A stretch of DNA of 29,812 nucleotides from Paramacrobiotus richtersi (GCA_034698045.1 JAQGAU010000368.1:1-29812), one strand, 5' to 3'; shown: positions 10,662 to 23,661, numbered from the stretch's first letter. A program made the numbers and translations. The notes: a model not told the origin generated them from the letters alone.

Positions 10662-13600
10662 ATGCTTAAGCTTGGCGTTGCCGACTCGACTTTACTATTC
10701 CTCCAGTTGATTCATTGTGTTTCTTCTCGCTTGAACATCATAACACTAACGGCAACAAAAAATTCGGGCTCCGGTGCGGAGCAGATGATCTCAGCGTTTG
10801 AGATTGCTGCGGAGGATATGGCCGTAAAGTATCCGGTACTGTACGACGGCTACAACATTACACATTTATACTGGGAATTAAATGGTCCGAGTGTGTGCAT
10901 CACGGAAGGCGACTGGCTGGTGCCCGTCAAAATGGCTGAATGGTATGGGACCGACAAGTTCAACGATGCCAATGGTGTCACAGTCATCGTCACGTCAGGT
11001 GAGAATGTTTCGATTAGAGTCATGTTTAATTTGATGATTTCGTGCCTCTCTTTTTATGATAATATCATCCCGTATCGTCAAGTGGTTACTCATAAGTTCA
11101 TACGCCATAAATATATGACATGTACCATTCGAAATTAGCGGAAAGTAACAAAAGCAAGCCAAGAGTCTTAATTATATGTTGGCAATTACGAGTCTCGGCA
11201 GTGCGCACTAACTGCTCTCTTGCATCTGAAGCGAGTCAGTGACGCACATGTGCCAGCTGCTCGTTCTCATCCTGTTTGTCTGCTTCATTTTACAGTTTGT
11301 AACTGGGCGCTTCCGAATATCTTTGACTTTGCACGAGGTGAGTAAGGATATTTTAGATATTGCGTTAAATTACACAAGGTTGTAAAGTAGCATCTGTAAT
11401 AAAGAGACAATGCCGCTAGCCACAAGGCGTTTCTTTTGCAGAGATGGACATAATGATCGTCCCCTGGTATGTCAGAAATCACACTAGCTGTAATAGCGTA
11501 GTAAACCTTTTCTAATGTACAATAGTCGTGACCTTTAGTGCAGCTGGTGTAGCCATCAACCGACAGCGTTCTCCAAATGCAGTGGCTATGGCTGCAGCGT
11601 CCTACTTGATATTTGGAGCAGCTATCGGGAAACTTATGGATAGATTTCAGTGGAAATATCTGGCAGTGATCAACGACCATTTGACAAGAAAACAGGAAGC
11701 CGCACGGAGCCTGTCAGAGTGCGATGGGTTGTTAATTGACCTGGGCAAGCGAGCCAAGGAGATTCAGCATATTCTTATAAACGACGTAGATTCAACCGAA
11801 CCAGAATCTTCCTTCAAACCTTATCTGCAAAAAGCTGCAAATTACAGTCGAAGTTCGTATCGTTGTTCAATAAAACGACTACTTATTTATGATTATTGTT
11901 GCTGCAGTTATCATGTGTTGCACTCTCTATTCTTCAATGAGGAGACTTCTGGTAAGACTGCTGCTGTGATCTCCGGCTGATCCAGTCATTGTTATTACAT
12001 GATAATTGTAGGCGGATGCCCATGATTTAAACATGACCAATGGAGACTTTGTAAGAGCAAAGTGACGAAGTTCATTGCGTCATATATGTACATTATTTAC
12101 GTAGCATTACTTACACTGCAGACTACTACGACAATAATAATATAACACCTTTTGTGCAAGCGTTAAGGATAAGTAATCTACATAGGGCGAAATACTAAGT
12201 ATATCTTACATATTTGAAGATACATCTAACAAGCCATCATGGCCGTTACTTAAGCACGTACCCTGTAGTTTCCGACAGACTTCTTGCTTATCACAACAGG
12301 TGTTCCTGATGTTGTATGAGGGACAAATTCCTTTGGAACCACCGATAGATGACTGGCAAAGAAACGACGAATATGATGATGTAAATCTCCACGATATAAA
12401 CGGCTACCACGTCAAGCACCCGGCCGTTGACATACAGTAAATACAGCATTTGTTTATTGAACACGCTTCGTATTTGTAGAGAGTGTACACAGCATTAGAC
12501 AATGTGATTTTATTCCGAACACCAAAACCAAACTGGGAAAGGTTTCTGGCAACAGCGCGCAGGGTCATCAAAAGACGAGAAGAGAAATTTGGTACAGCTT
12601 ACCGAGAAGAACGCGTGGTAAGCAACCATACACAGATATTTCAACAGAAATGATGTAATCAGACATTGATCTAAAACCATGTTTCGTCTTTAAGTATAAT
12701 GACTGGTTTCTTCAATGTCACCAAGCGGTGGAGGTGGCATCTCTGGTAAAACGCATACTGACACAAAATTCTTTGTTACGAAAACTTTCCTGTGCTATTT
12801 TTTGCATTAGGCCATCGACGAAACGTTAGCCGAGTTGCACATCAACAGTACGGAGCTTATTGATCGGCATCTACCGGTAGCGGATATGGCGCGGCGTCTC
12901 ACCAACCGGACGCACAAACTCATGTTTGGCGAGGTCTACATCACTCCGGCAGCGGAAAAGGAACCCATCTTGTGGGTACAACAATTCGACCATGCCAGAA
13001 ACGAAGCAGTGGTAAATGGATAACAATTATTGACCATCGATAAAACTGGTTGTCATTTTATCTTTTGTTTCTTCAGACGGTTCTGCACTATGACTACAAG
13101 ACCGACAGCTACCCATTAGTCAACCCCAACAGCAGTTTTAAATGGCGAACTGGGCAGGTGCCGCCTGACCGTCCGGTGTGCGGTCTTCATGGGGAGAAGT
13201 GTCTTAGTGGCCTCAGTGTTGCCTTGATCGTTAGTGTGGTGACGGTAGTGGTCTTGTTGGGTGCTTCTGGTCTACTTGCCGCGATCCTTTGGTAACCGCA
13301 ATGAACTGTTGACTTATGTCGGACTACGAACTATACTGTTGTAGTTCCCGTTAAGAACGTAGTTAACGCAATAAGTAATCACAAACAGGTTTATTCTTTT
13401 GCAGGCGCCAGCAGAAAAAAGGGAATATCAAGCAAACGTGGTGGATAGTGGTTTCGTCCGAGGTGGAGCAGACAAGAACTGCAGTGAGCACCATATCCAT
13501 AAAAAAACCGGTCCTGTCCCGTATTTCTCAACCGAGTAGGGCTGTCGTCCTGTCGTTTGAGAGGAGAATTGTGGTGCTACGCACCGTCATGGCTGTCAAG

Positions 13601-15977
13601 ACGCCCCTTGACCTTTGCGACAGGAAGCCTAGTGTAAACAATGCGCTCATCAGTTTTCTCAGTAAAGTAAGTTGTCTGAAATATATTTGTATATCAGAGC
13701 AATACCGCCGCAGTTTTGGGGGCGCTTCCGAGTGTTAAGGCGCGGGTTAACGAACGAGACGATATTGGATGTTTTAATACGTAATGCGTGTAGTTATCTT
13801 GTGCGCAAACGCTTATAATGCTATGGGGGAAATGGGTTTACTTTGTATATAACGCGATGTACGCTACTACGCACTGTACTTAAATCCTACAATGTTGACA
13901 AAGCCACGAGTACTTCTGTACAAGTCTCGGATAGTATTCTCAAAGCGTAGATTCAAATATTGGTATTCTCTTGCTAACGGCTTACTTTTGGCTGTGTCTG
14001 CTCGATATTGTGTATGTGACGTATAGCGTTCTTGGCAGATCCGGAAACTGGATGCATCTCACATTAACAAGCTATTAGGACTGGACATTACCAGTTCCCC
14101 ACCTGTCATGTTTTACCAATGGTGTCAGCGCGGCTCGCTAAAGGATCTTTTACTAACGCGCGATCCTGATTGGACATTGAAACTGTATCTCGTACAAGAT
14201 CTGATTGAGGTACCGTGAACACTGATCGCCACTAGACACAGTTGTCCGAAAAACATTCCGGCAGGTGACTTCTAGAGAGCATCTAGTCTTGAGTTGTTGA
14301 GGTTACACTTCTACACTATTACTGTAGTACGAGTACAACGTATTCTGGAAGGGGCTCTAGAGCCTTATTAGATCTAATAAGGATGCATATTGTTGTGATT
14401 CTGAAAGGGCCTTTGTTACATCCACAAATCGCGCATCGCAATGCACGGGAACCTCCGTCCGACCAAATGTCTTTTGGACAATCACCTCAGCATGAAGATT
14501 TCCGATTATGCACACCAGACAATCTGTCAGTTATTGTCCGGCGCTTCACCATACGATGCGTATCTGACAAACTACTCCAGCCCAGTTTTTCCGCATTGCT
14601 GGACAGCTCCGGAAGTTCTTCGTGGACACGTCTCCCCAGCTAGTGATGTGTATGCGTTTGGTATTATAACGCAGCAGATCTTTATGGCATATCGATCAGC
14701 CAATATTAGCAGTCTCGACCAATCCGATAACTCCGCTCGTGCCATACAACAGCCGACCTTTTCGGATCAACTAAAGCATGGAACACTCTCGTATTTCATT
14801 AACCTGGTTGAGAAATGTTGGCTCAACGAACCCAGATTGCGACCGAATATGTCCGAGATACAAGACGTTTTTGCTGGCGCTACGGTTTCAGAAGGTCTCC
14901 GCGGGACATTAATTGAACGAGTAATGCGGTGGCTGAAGACATATAACGAGCTACTAGAGAGAGAGGTCGCCAAGAAGACCGCTCAACTGCAGCTCGAGCA
15001 GAGACGTGCCGATGCGCTTTTGAGGGAAATGCTGCCGCCGTAAGTCGGATGACTGCCGTTGCAACCTTTGAGAGTTCATTCTGAAAGTTGTAGGGAAGTT
15101 GTGCGGAAGCTTCGGGCTGGTATGCCGGTCGAGCCGGAGTACGTGGATGAAGTGAGTGTTTTGTTCAGCGACATTAGTGGATTCGCGGAGTATATTGCCG
15201 GCTGTCCGCCCGATGTGGCTTTAGATTTCCTGCATACCACATACATTCACTTCGATAAGGTCATCAGTACTGTATCGGTGTACAAGCTGGAGACCATCGG
15301 AAGCAGCTACGTGGTATGAATTTTTATGGACAAAATCCAAGAAGGTACTATGCAAACTAAAACTACATTAACCACCGTATATAGGCAGTGAGCGGACTGG
15401 TGGAGAAGATCGGGAAAAGGCACGCCTCTGAGATCTGCCGGTTAGCCATTCTACTGCAGGAGACATTTCGTCGTGCTGTTGAAGATTCGCGGCTGGGATT
15501 GCTGATTGGACTACATAGTGGACCGGTGGCCGTGGGTGTGGTCGGTTTGAAACGACCACGATACTGCTTGTAAGACCCAGTTAGTTCTATCGCATAGCTC
15601 CCGTGCTTTATCTTCCAGTAGCTCTTTTATCTGGCACATACGGAGTAACGGTATATACGTATACGCAAATCGAGAAGCTCGAGTCAAGAATCTCAATTAC
15701 GTTTAACCATGTAATCCCACAGATTCGGTGACACGGTGAATACCGCTTCACGAATGGAAAGTAACGGCCTTCCAGGGAGAATCCACGTTAGTCCGGATAT
15801 GGTACCTCTAGCCGAAATGTTTGGGAACATTCTCGAACGCCGCGGAAGTATGGAGATCAAGGTAGAGATTGCTTGGATATTTTCAGTACGGAATTCTGTT
15901 AAGGTTCTGATACACTTCTGTTTGTTGTTATGTTCCAGGGGAAAGGCAGAATTTCCACTTACTGGCTTATCAGCTAA
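10662..15977 (+). CDS. Receptor-type guanylyl cyclase (natriuretic-peptide-receptor-like), second metal Asp replaced
   Basis: Eighteen exons join in phase to 3141 nt, 1046 aa: 10662-10998, 11296-11337, 11442-11466, 11539-11852, 11908-11951, 12012-12050, 12300-12380, 12480-12617, 12695-12745, 12811-13011, 13077-13291, 13405-13666, 14039-14209, 14408-15039, 15088-15313, 15385-15569, 15723-15861, 15939-15977. Order: signal peptide (about 1-22); ANF-receptor ligand-binding domain (about 25-455, with LNMTNGDF and a membrane-proximal PPDRPVCG); one membrane helix (about 470-496); kinase-homology domain (MAVK at 558-561, HGN at 653-655 for HRD, SDY for DFG, as in inactive receptor-cyclase pseudokinases); signalling-helix coil (about 815-850); class III cyclase (about 866-1037). 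FSDI (Asp879), guanine-selecting Glu919 and Cys987, and NTASR (Asn994, Arg998) remain. The usual ETIGD metal-binding Asp is Ser923. Role: membrane receptor for an extracellular peptide, normally making cGMP from GTP. The donor after 11852 (GTTCGT) is weak but restores the family motif. Confidence 0.88.
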
Positions 15978-16377
15978 TGCACTGATATTCAGTTGTCACT
16001 GGCTTCTGTGTTCATGTTAGAAAGGTGTATTACGAAACGTTTAACAATTTCAGCGTCATCAGTTTCTCCATGACATTGTCTTTACTCACAGTACAACTTA
16101 ATACAGTAACAGAAACCAAAATGTGGCTCAATCAGAATGTTTGAAAAATCTGCTCTTTAATTGTTTAAACATGAAATAGCACAGTTCAACGCCGGAAGCT
16201 ATCGAAATACACCAAACCATCTGGTGCCCACGGCTGCGACTGAAGACATGATTATGTGCTTATATAACTTTCAAAACATCAACATAATGCAATTGATACA
16301 GACAAACAGGCAACCATTGTGTAACGATCCAGCTCTCCACCACTTTATCGTTATTCCGGAAAAAAAGCGAAAACAAT
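15978..16377. other. 3' flank of the guanylyl cyclase gene
   Basis: AT-rich sequence after the TAA at 15975-15977, probably 3' untranslated region. I saw no canonical AATAAA in it. An open frame of 84 codons at 16161-16415 runs into the neighbouring repeat and has no recognisable features. Confidence 0.35.
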
Positions 16378-16633
16378 GTGCCTCTCCACAACATTGCTGT
16401 AAACTGCACCGATAAAGAAGAATTGTTTTAATTATGTCACAGCTAATTATATTCGAGGAAGTGCTCTGCGGATGGTAACCGCATATTTACAGAAATAGTT
16501 TAATTTTAGGTGTAATAATCGCTCGATATTAGTTTACCAGTAGCCCAGTTCGTCGGCAGTTACTGTCGACTATGTTTCCCAAAATAACTAATTACGTACT
16601 CTGTGAAAATCTCTAAATGCTACTTGTATTTAG
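16378..16633 (+). repeat. Interspersed repeat, copy 1
   Basis: About 256 nt are clearly similar to 19818-20065 and to 22938-23345. Shared landmarks are GTGCCTYTCCACAACAT, CTGCACCGATAAAGAA, TGTCACAGCTAATTATAT and the later GTTAYTGTCGAC. It has no coding potential and no obvious terminal inverted repeats. Copies 2 and 3 lie in the duplicated intron of the second chitin-binding gene. This copy is outside that duplication, so the sequence is probably an old dispersed element, though a remnant of a still older local duplication is also possible. Confidence 0.7.
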
Positions 16634-19283
16634 GTGACACAACCAAAATTCTAAGGGACATGAGCAAACTCTTGTTTAGCATATAGTTTATGTATAGTCT
16701 CTGGGTGATCATAATATTGTATACGTATTCTTTTAGTTCGTCATTTTTCCAATGTTCCAAGATTTATCTTCATAATATTATTAAACTATCATTTCAAAAA
16801 AAAATATGGAAATGACCGAACTTTTAATGTCAACAACACGAACACCAGACGTTTGCTTTTATCCCGTGCCGCAATACTACAATTTTGCCACATTTCCAGT
16901 ATTCACGTATCATGTGTAAGCAGCACCCTACATTTTTGCAGCCATGTACCGCGGTTGTGCTGCGTCAACGAAACAAGTTTTCTAATTGACGTTATGATTG
17001 ACTGACGTGTTACTGCATATTGTACATAATTCCCTGCTAAGAGTGAACGATTATGAGATGGAATAACACGTTTCATACGGTAGTGCCGACAACCAGCAGT
17101 CTGTAGAATCTCTTATGCGAACGTCTCTGGTAGTGGCGCACATTACAGCGTGTGCTTGTAGAACTGTCTCAGAATCTTTCCAAGCAAGGTTTTGTGCTAA
17201 ATAATGCTTATAAAAACATGGTTACGTAAGCGCGCAACAAATTGCTTTGAGTTTGAAAACTTTAATTATATAGTTTCAAAGTACTGGTAGTTTCAACACC
17301 ATAAACGAGGTTATGCACAGTTTTGCTGGAACGACAAACCTGGATTGTGGGTTTAAGCGGGTAACAAAAAAACGTTAACTTCTATGATTATAGAACTTCT
17401 TGGAAGATGCACCGATCGAGCCAGACATTTCAACGTATGTAGAAACTTATACCTTACGAATCCAGAGATATGAATGCTTATAGCGATTGTATACATCGAG
17501 TTCGTTCTAAGCTGCACATGCAGTAATTACGTCATTCAGCTGGGAATAATTATGGTATAATGAATAAATTAAATAATTTAATTTTATGATAACATTGACA
17601 CTCGTCACAAAAGAGCACTGCTTTGCACAATCAACTTGATTAACATTTTTTTAAATGGCAGTTGTTTGAGATCGTTGTGTTTCAGTGATAATTTCATAAA
17701 CATCTGCAAAAGAAACAGCCTAACAGGAATCACCACATTAAAGGTCGAGTCAACGGGGTCAGAGTAAACCAACAGCGGTGCACGCGTGCCGGGGGGTCAA
17801 GGGGAACTGTTATATAGTTAAACAACAGGAACCCGTGCGCGCGAACGTCTTAATGTTAATTAATTACGTCCAACCATGTGTTCATTATGCTCCATTATAC
17901 AGCGCCACACCGTGTGATGCGCACTACTCGCTCGTCTATTGCCCAATCAAATACAGCTTGAGGAACCGGAAGTGCACTCGAGTGCCGCAGTCAAGCACCG
18001 GCAAATTGATACACAATGTCTGGTGCGCTGTGCTACAAGCGTGTGTTGAGAGAGAGAGAGATGGAGATGGACGGTTCCGATGAGAAAAATGATCTTAATA
18101 CGATGTTACACTCGGGGGAGCGCTGTTATGTCCATGTGCCGCGGATTATGCAGATTTCTCCAAGGTGCTCGTGTAATGCACCTGACGCAGACCCCCGTGG
18201 AACCGGAATCGATATGGGTCGTTGGTGTATGAATGTAGTTACGGTGGACCGATCGGTCGGCTCGGAAAACCACCCGGCCGACTGTTTGTTACTGTACTTA
18301 AGCTGCAGCATACTTTTTAACGTGTTAAAGAAAATCGTTATCGTTTCGTGTCCAATAAACGCGTAAACTTATAATTAACCTATAATAAAAGTCCCACTAG
18401 ATACAAAGCTATTCGGTTTCCAGCGAAAAGTAAAACTTTGTTTGTAATCTGTTTAAAAATTTGCGTTTGGTTTCTTGATTACCAGTAGCTTATTTGTTTC
18501 TCGCTCGTAGGCTTTAATACAAAGGAAAAGGCCGAAAAGCGTTACTTAAGTACAGCCACTGTACTACGACTGTTGTCATACAGCATTGCGTGAGGCAGAG
18601 TGAGAGAAGCGTGATAACATATAACGCTGAATGCTGGCTGCTCTTTCCTTTTGAAATCAGCATTAATTGATAATAATTCATAATTGAATGCTATATGAAC
18701 TACTAATTCTTTCTTTCAGTCCTGTTTTCAATAATATTGCACAGGAGGAGTTGACTATTAGTAAAAGATGTTTTGCACGTACTAGTATGTGATTCTTGCA
18801 GTGTTAAAAAGCTACCTGAAAGTATTGAGCAAAACATCCTGCCCCTGGTTTTCGGTTAAATTGTTTCTGTGGTTCGGTTTGAACTTTGATTCATGTGCGG
18901 CTTACCGGCTCGTCTGTCCAACCGCAACCCACTTCCACGCCGGTACATTGCATAATCACATGCAAAACCTAAGATGATTTATGCATAACTTCAAGCTCCG
19001 TCAGATGAAACTATGAAATTCCAAACCGGTACATGTATTCCACATTATTGTTCCCACTCAGTATTAATGATTTTCACGTGCGAATCGACCTAATCACTTG
19101 AGGATCCGGCGCGTACACACTCCGTTCCCCCGATTGGCCAGTGGTCATTGGCAGGCTATATAACACCACAACCACTAACATGCACAACACACACACATGT
19201 AACTACGCAAATCACATACCGGCTTCTTTGGTTACCAGTGCGGCCCTATATGTCTTGACGTTGTCACTTTTGCACGTTGACGC
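16634..19283. other. Long intergenic region with a GC-richer patch; no gene recognised
   Basis: AT-rich spacer. A patch at about 17740-18310 is visibly GC-richer, contains a (GA)n run at 18048-18061 and an ETS-like ACCGGAAGT near 17966, and has an open frame of 116 codons (18016-18366) with AATAAA at 18356 near its end. The predicted protein shows no signal peptide or domain that I recognise. It could be a small gene, a non-coding transcript or a regulatory region. The rest shows nothing I can name. Confidence 0.35.
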
Positions 19284-19291
19284 TATAAAAG
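19284..19291 (+). promoter_or_regulatory. TATA box of the second chitin-binding gene
   Basis: TATAAAAG lies about 31 nt upstream of a TTCAAA initiator-like site near 19315 and about 210 nt before the ATG at 19495. This spacing is right for a focused RNA polymerase II promoter, common in strongly regulated cuticle and secretory genes. There is no transcript evidence. Confidence 0.55.
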
Positions 19292-19494
19292 CATACAGCA
19301 CTTGGTTACAGTTCAAAGGCATTAGCGGACGGTTTCAAGTTGTCAGAGAGTATTAGCGGGGCTTTTCTGGCATTGCATATCGGGTTATTGGCGGAATATT
19401 GCTTGTCTGTTGGTGTTTTTTGTTTTGATCGGATTAGGAAGATTTGGTCGGGGATATACTGCGGAAGTTCAAGGTTTACTTACCTGGCGGAAGA

Positions 19495-22370
19495 ATGAGG
19501 ATAATATTTGTTGCGGCGGTATTATTCGCCGTTTATCACAATATTCAGGTATGGGGTTATTTTATTGATATTAAAATTTTATTGTCCTAAATTAGTTTCA
19601 TACTGTTTTTTTTATGGAATATCGCTAATGTAATAAAGCATAATTATGGATTTAATAATTCGGAGGTTATAAATTACACCCGACAAGCTTACGTGTAATG
19701 ATAACAAGCCTATAACATTTTGCAAAATAATAATGCATGCTAGTTACTTAAATATTATGTATATAACGCGTGTTGTACGTCCGTGCATTTGAATTATTTT
19801 TAATGTTTTCTGTAAACGTGCCTTTCCACAACATCACTGAAAACTGCACCGATAAAGAAAAATGGTTTAATGTCACAGCTAATTATATGCGAGGAAGTGC
19901 AAATGGTAACCGCACAATTTACAAAATAGTTTAATTTTGAGAGTAATAATGGCTCAGTATCAGTTGAGCAATAGCCCAATTTCTTCCGCAGTTATTGTCG
20001 ACACGTTTCCGAAAATAATAATTACGCGCTTTGTGCACATTTCTAAATACTGTATGTGTGCGATGGACCATAAACAGTGCTGCAAGTACAGGTACCGGTA
20101 GATCCTAACTTACTGTATGCAAGACCAGATCTAGAAGGAAATTGTACGTTTTCTCATCACTGCAGCACATGCACTGCAGGTCGTAGAACAGTGGCTCGAC
20201 CATATCCAAACATATTAACCGATAATTCGGGATTGTCATTTGTGGTCGCAAATTAATTACAATACGAACCTTAAAATTTAAAAACAACTAGTTTTTTAAA
20301 AAATAGTAATTTTTTAGAAATTGATAGTACTTTTGTTTGAGCAAGTAATTTAGACTAATTTTTTGAACAAGTAATTTATAGTATTTTATAGATTAAGTAC
20401 TTTTTTAATATACTACATACTGATAAAGCATATACGACTACGCACTTTATTCTGATTTGTTTGATTCGCATTTTACGTCTGTTATTATAACCTGGACAGG
20501 CCAGCAGTCATAAAAAGTCCTCCAGCCGGAGTAAATCGAAAAGCGACCGGAAACGCAACATCGACTACACGGCCCCCTCCAACACCGGCTACAACTCCCC
20601 CATCGTCCAGGAACAAGCCGTCTACGCACCCCCACCCCAGCCCCGTCCCTACGGTCCGGCCCCACCCCCGCAGAACCCCCCGGTGTTCGACGCGCTGGAC
20701 ATTCTCCGCGGGCGACCCCCGCTGACCGCCAAGGAGGCCGGCGACGTGATCGCCTACTCCTCCGGGGGCAAGGACTATCCCGCTTATGTGGAGCTTCCCA
20801 AGACGTACTTCTCGTGCGAACAGATGAAGCCGGGGATGTATGCGGATTTGGAGCATTACTGTCAGGTGTACCATCGGTGTGATGTGGGTGGGAAGCATTC
20901 GACATTTCTCTGTCCACCCAAGACGCTGTTTAACCAGATTACACTGGTGTGTGATTGGTTCTACAATGTCAACTGTCCCAAGTAAGTTTATGCAGATGTT
21001 GTACTATAAAGATATTATATTTTATATATTGTATAGAGACTATGGAGATATACGTAGTATATAGAGATATTTCGTTATTTGTTCGGTTTGTTGGTTCCTC
21101 TAAACAATATGCAACACACAAATACATGCCAAGTTTACACGCGTACGATACACGGTATAAGTTTTCATTTCATGTAACGATTTTTCCGCCACTCGTTTAA
21201 GCGGTTGAAGGTTTCTAGAAAAATTTGTTTGATAGCTTAAACCGAACTGCACGCAGATCGCATAAAGCGTTTAGCGTAAGAAGAAGCGTGGTATCACTGG
21301 TATGTTTGGAGCATGGTAGAATTAGCCACTGGACTACGACGTTCTACAGTAACAGAATTGCATGGAAGCATATGTATGTAGATCGAACAAGGATAAAATG
21401 AATGCACAGTGCAATCCTTCTACTGTATCATGCCGATATGTATAGGATCGAAATTTAGATATATAGTTTAGTTATTTATTTAGTTATACAATTTATACAG
21501 CAGAAATTTAGCTATACATGCACATATTGAAACTGTGAATAAATTTTAATGTATAGGAAAACCCTTCGCAGACATCATTAATTTTACTGTCCTAATAACA
21601 TTTACATAATTTTACAGCACAGCGTAATGTCTAAAACTAATGAGGAAACGGTGCTTATATAAGAAATTCGGTCTAATATTAGCAACTTCTGACTGCTAAC
21701 AGTAAGTCGCACCTTAACGCGGTTACGTCTGTAATTCTTACTCTACCTATTATTTTTATTTCGAGTGTGTAGGTACGCCAACCATACCATATTCTAGTCA
21801 GTAATCAGTATATAATAAAATACAATTATACAACGTTACAGTTCCCGTCAGTTTGCCGAATACTCCAACTCCCGTCTCTACTACCCACAGTGGCACATTC
21901 TCGACACCCAACTCGACTACGTCCAGCCCTACGTCCAACCCCCACCCCAACAACCCTACTCCGCACCCCAACCCCCACCGGTCCTCTACCCCGGGGTGAA
22001 ATCCGCCGGTCAACCGCTGTACAGCAGCAACATTAACGGTCACGAGAACCCCGAATACCAAATGTCCGTCGTCATCCGCAACCCCCAAATGATACCGGAT
22101 TACAGTGTGGGGGAGAGTAATCTGATGCCCAGTAAGGAGCAACTGGACCAGCCCTCCATGTCCACACCCCCGCCGGTTAACGTCAACATCGGGGTACCGG
22201 GTGGGGTGGAGACGGTCGGATTGGAAGCGCCGCAGCGGACCAACGGGGGCAGTGTCAATGTGACGATTAATTTGAGCGGGGAACAGGGGAATCAGGGCGG
22301 GGTCCCGGTACCCGGGATGGGGAATAAGGAGAAGGGTCAAGTGGTTAATCAGAGGTTTAATGGAACGTAA
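19495..22370 (+). CDS. Secreted single-domain chitin-binding (CBM14/peritrophin-A) protein, Pro-rich
   Basis: Three exons join in phase: 19495-19548, 20500-20981 and 21842-22370 (1065 nt, 354 aa). Exon 1 encodes an 18-residue signal peptide. Next come a basic Ser/Lys segment (19-38), a Pro/Tyr-rich linker, and a pre-domain block with FDALDILRG and DYP that resembles VWQALDQLRG/DYP in the gene at 37-2326, so the two are paralogues. The chitin-binding domain has cysteines at 124, 139, 145, 156, 169 and 177 (spacing 14-5-10-12-7) with MYADLEHYCQVYHRC and CDWFYNVNC. After it comes FAEYSNSRLYY and a Pro/Gln/Gly/Asn-rich tail with an NVTINLSG segment. The CDS uses GC-rich codons inside AT-rich introns of 951 and 860 nt. 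The likely role is an extracellular chitin-matrix protein of cuticle or lining epithelium. The CPAP1 group is the best comparison. A variant polyadenylation signal ATTAAA is at 22471. Confidence 0.85.
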
Positions 22371-22887
22371 AGTGCTTGCTGATTAGGTTCCTTTATGTTC
22401 ATATATAAAGTAATATTTTTGACTTATTTGGAAGTCGCGATATTTTTGTATTTCCCGGTACGAAAGAATAATTAAAGGTCAGACTTTGAATGGAACGGTG
22501 ACACACAATTCGAAAGCCACACTGGAAGAGTCTTGAGATATGCAGAATTTTATATATATATACATATGTACACCAAAAAACGTAAGCCATTACAACTTGT
22601 AATGCAATTTACAAGGACACAAACAGTACACGCGGAAGCAATTATATTAAATTAAATAATACTGATATTGATATAATAGTGGATTAAAGTATGTGGTGCC
22701 GAGATTTGCGCGATCGCTTCGCCACAGAACAAATAGATCGAAGACACGAAATACAGTCCTCAGAACTGCAAATTTGATGTTTTGATAGTAAACAAGACTT
22801 GTCAAACAAGTTGCATTTGGTACCTGCAAGCTGTCAATAAGCATACGGTACCGGCGTAAATTTATAAGAACAAGAGAATGTTATGGC
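19770..22887 (+). repeat. Tandem duplication, unit 1 (source unit with intact chitin-binding gene)
   Basis: From about 19770 in intron 1 through the 3' flank to about 22887, blocks recur in the same order and orientation at 22888-24745. They include the TGTACGTCCRTGCATTTGAATT start, the dispersed repeat, the exon 2 start, an intron 2 piece (CACTGGACTACGACGTTC near 21331), the exon 3 end and the downstream flank with ATCGCTTCGCCACA. Unit 1 is complete; unit 2 has lost about 1.2 kb net. Boundaries are approximate. Confidence 0.75.
19818..20065 (+). repeat. Interspersed repeat, copy 2 (in intron 1 of the second chitin-binding gene)
   Basis: Same sequence family as 16378-16633, with small indels. 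It lies inside intron 1, so it was present before the tandem duplication that produced copy 3. Confidence 0.7.
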
Positions 22888-22937
22888 TTACATGCTGTAC
22901 GTCCATGCATTTGAATTCTTGTTAATGTTTTCTGTAA

Positions 22938-23345
22938 AGGTGCCTTTTAAATTGCACTGCTAAAGGAAGAATGGTTTTATGTCACGGCTCACTAGATCCC
23001 ATGAAGTGCATTCGCATGCAGATGGTAGCCGCACATTTACAGAACAGTTTAGTTTTAGGAGTAATATAATCGCTCACAAGCAAGGGTCCCGCCAGGGCTG
23101 CAGGGCATATTCACAAAAATATGAGATCATGTCTAAATTAATGTTGTATTACATGATATTTTTTACCAAGTTATGATCACAGGAGGCTATGGACGGTGAA
23201 CAGCCGTATATTTTCAAAGTTATTACTGCGTAAGTTGGCTTGTCAGCATCAGTTTAACACCACTCCAGTTTATTCGGCAAATATTGTCGACCAGGTTTCG
23301 AAACCAATTCATCACGTGTTTTGTGCACATTTTTAAATATATTTG
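22938..23345 (+). repeat. Interspersed repeat, copy 3 with an insertion
   Basis: Third copy of the family at 16378 and 19818. About 150 nt (around 23078-23230) interrupt it with no counterpart in the other two copies. Both flanks resume the alignment (ATCGCTCA on the left, ATCAGTTTAACACCACTCC on the right). Confidence 0.6.
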
Positions 23346-23661
23346 TGGATATTTATTATGTGTGCGATAGAAAAAAAAACAGTGCTGCAAGTATAGATGC
23401 GAATTGACGTGGCCAGAAGGAAATTGTACTTTTCTTCATGATTGCGGCTAGTACGTTGCAGGTCGTAAAACACTGGCTTGAACAAATTCACATATTTATT
23501 GACCCGGAATCTAAGATTGTAATTTGTCATTGACTGTCTAAGTAATTGTAAAAGTCATTGTCTAAGTAATTACAATATACGAACCTTAAAAACTAGAACA
23601 AATTATTTTTAATTACTGATAACGCATACGAATTATTGGTCTGTTATCATAACCTGGACAG

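Noticed and set aside
10280-10663. 127-codon open frame on the minus strand just upstream of the guanylyl cyclase start
   Set aside because: No recognisable domain or signal peptide; the opposite strand is open over most of the same interval, and the composition matches the AT-rich spacer.
20447-20917. Minus-strand open frames of 137-156 codons
   Set aside because: Antisense shadows of exon 2 of the second chitin-binding gene, whose frame, splice sites and cysteine pattern are convincing.
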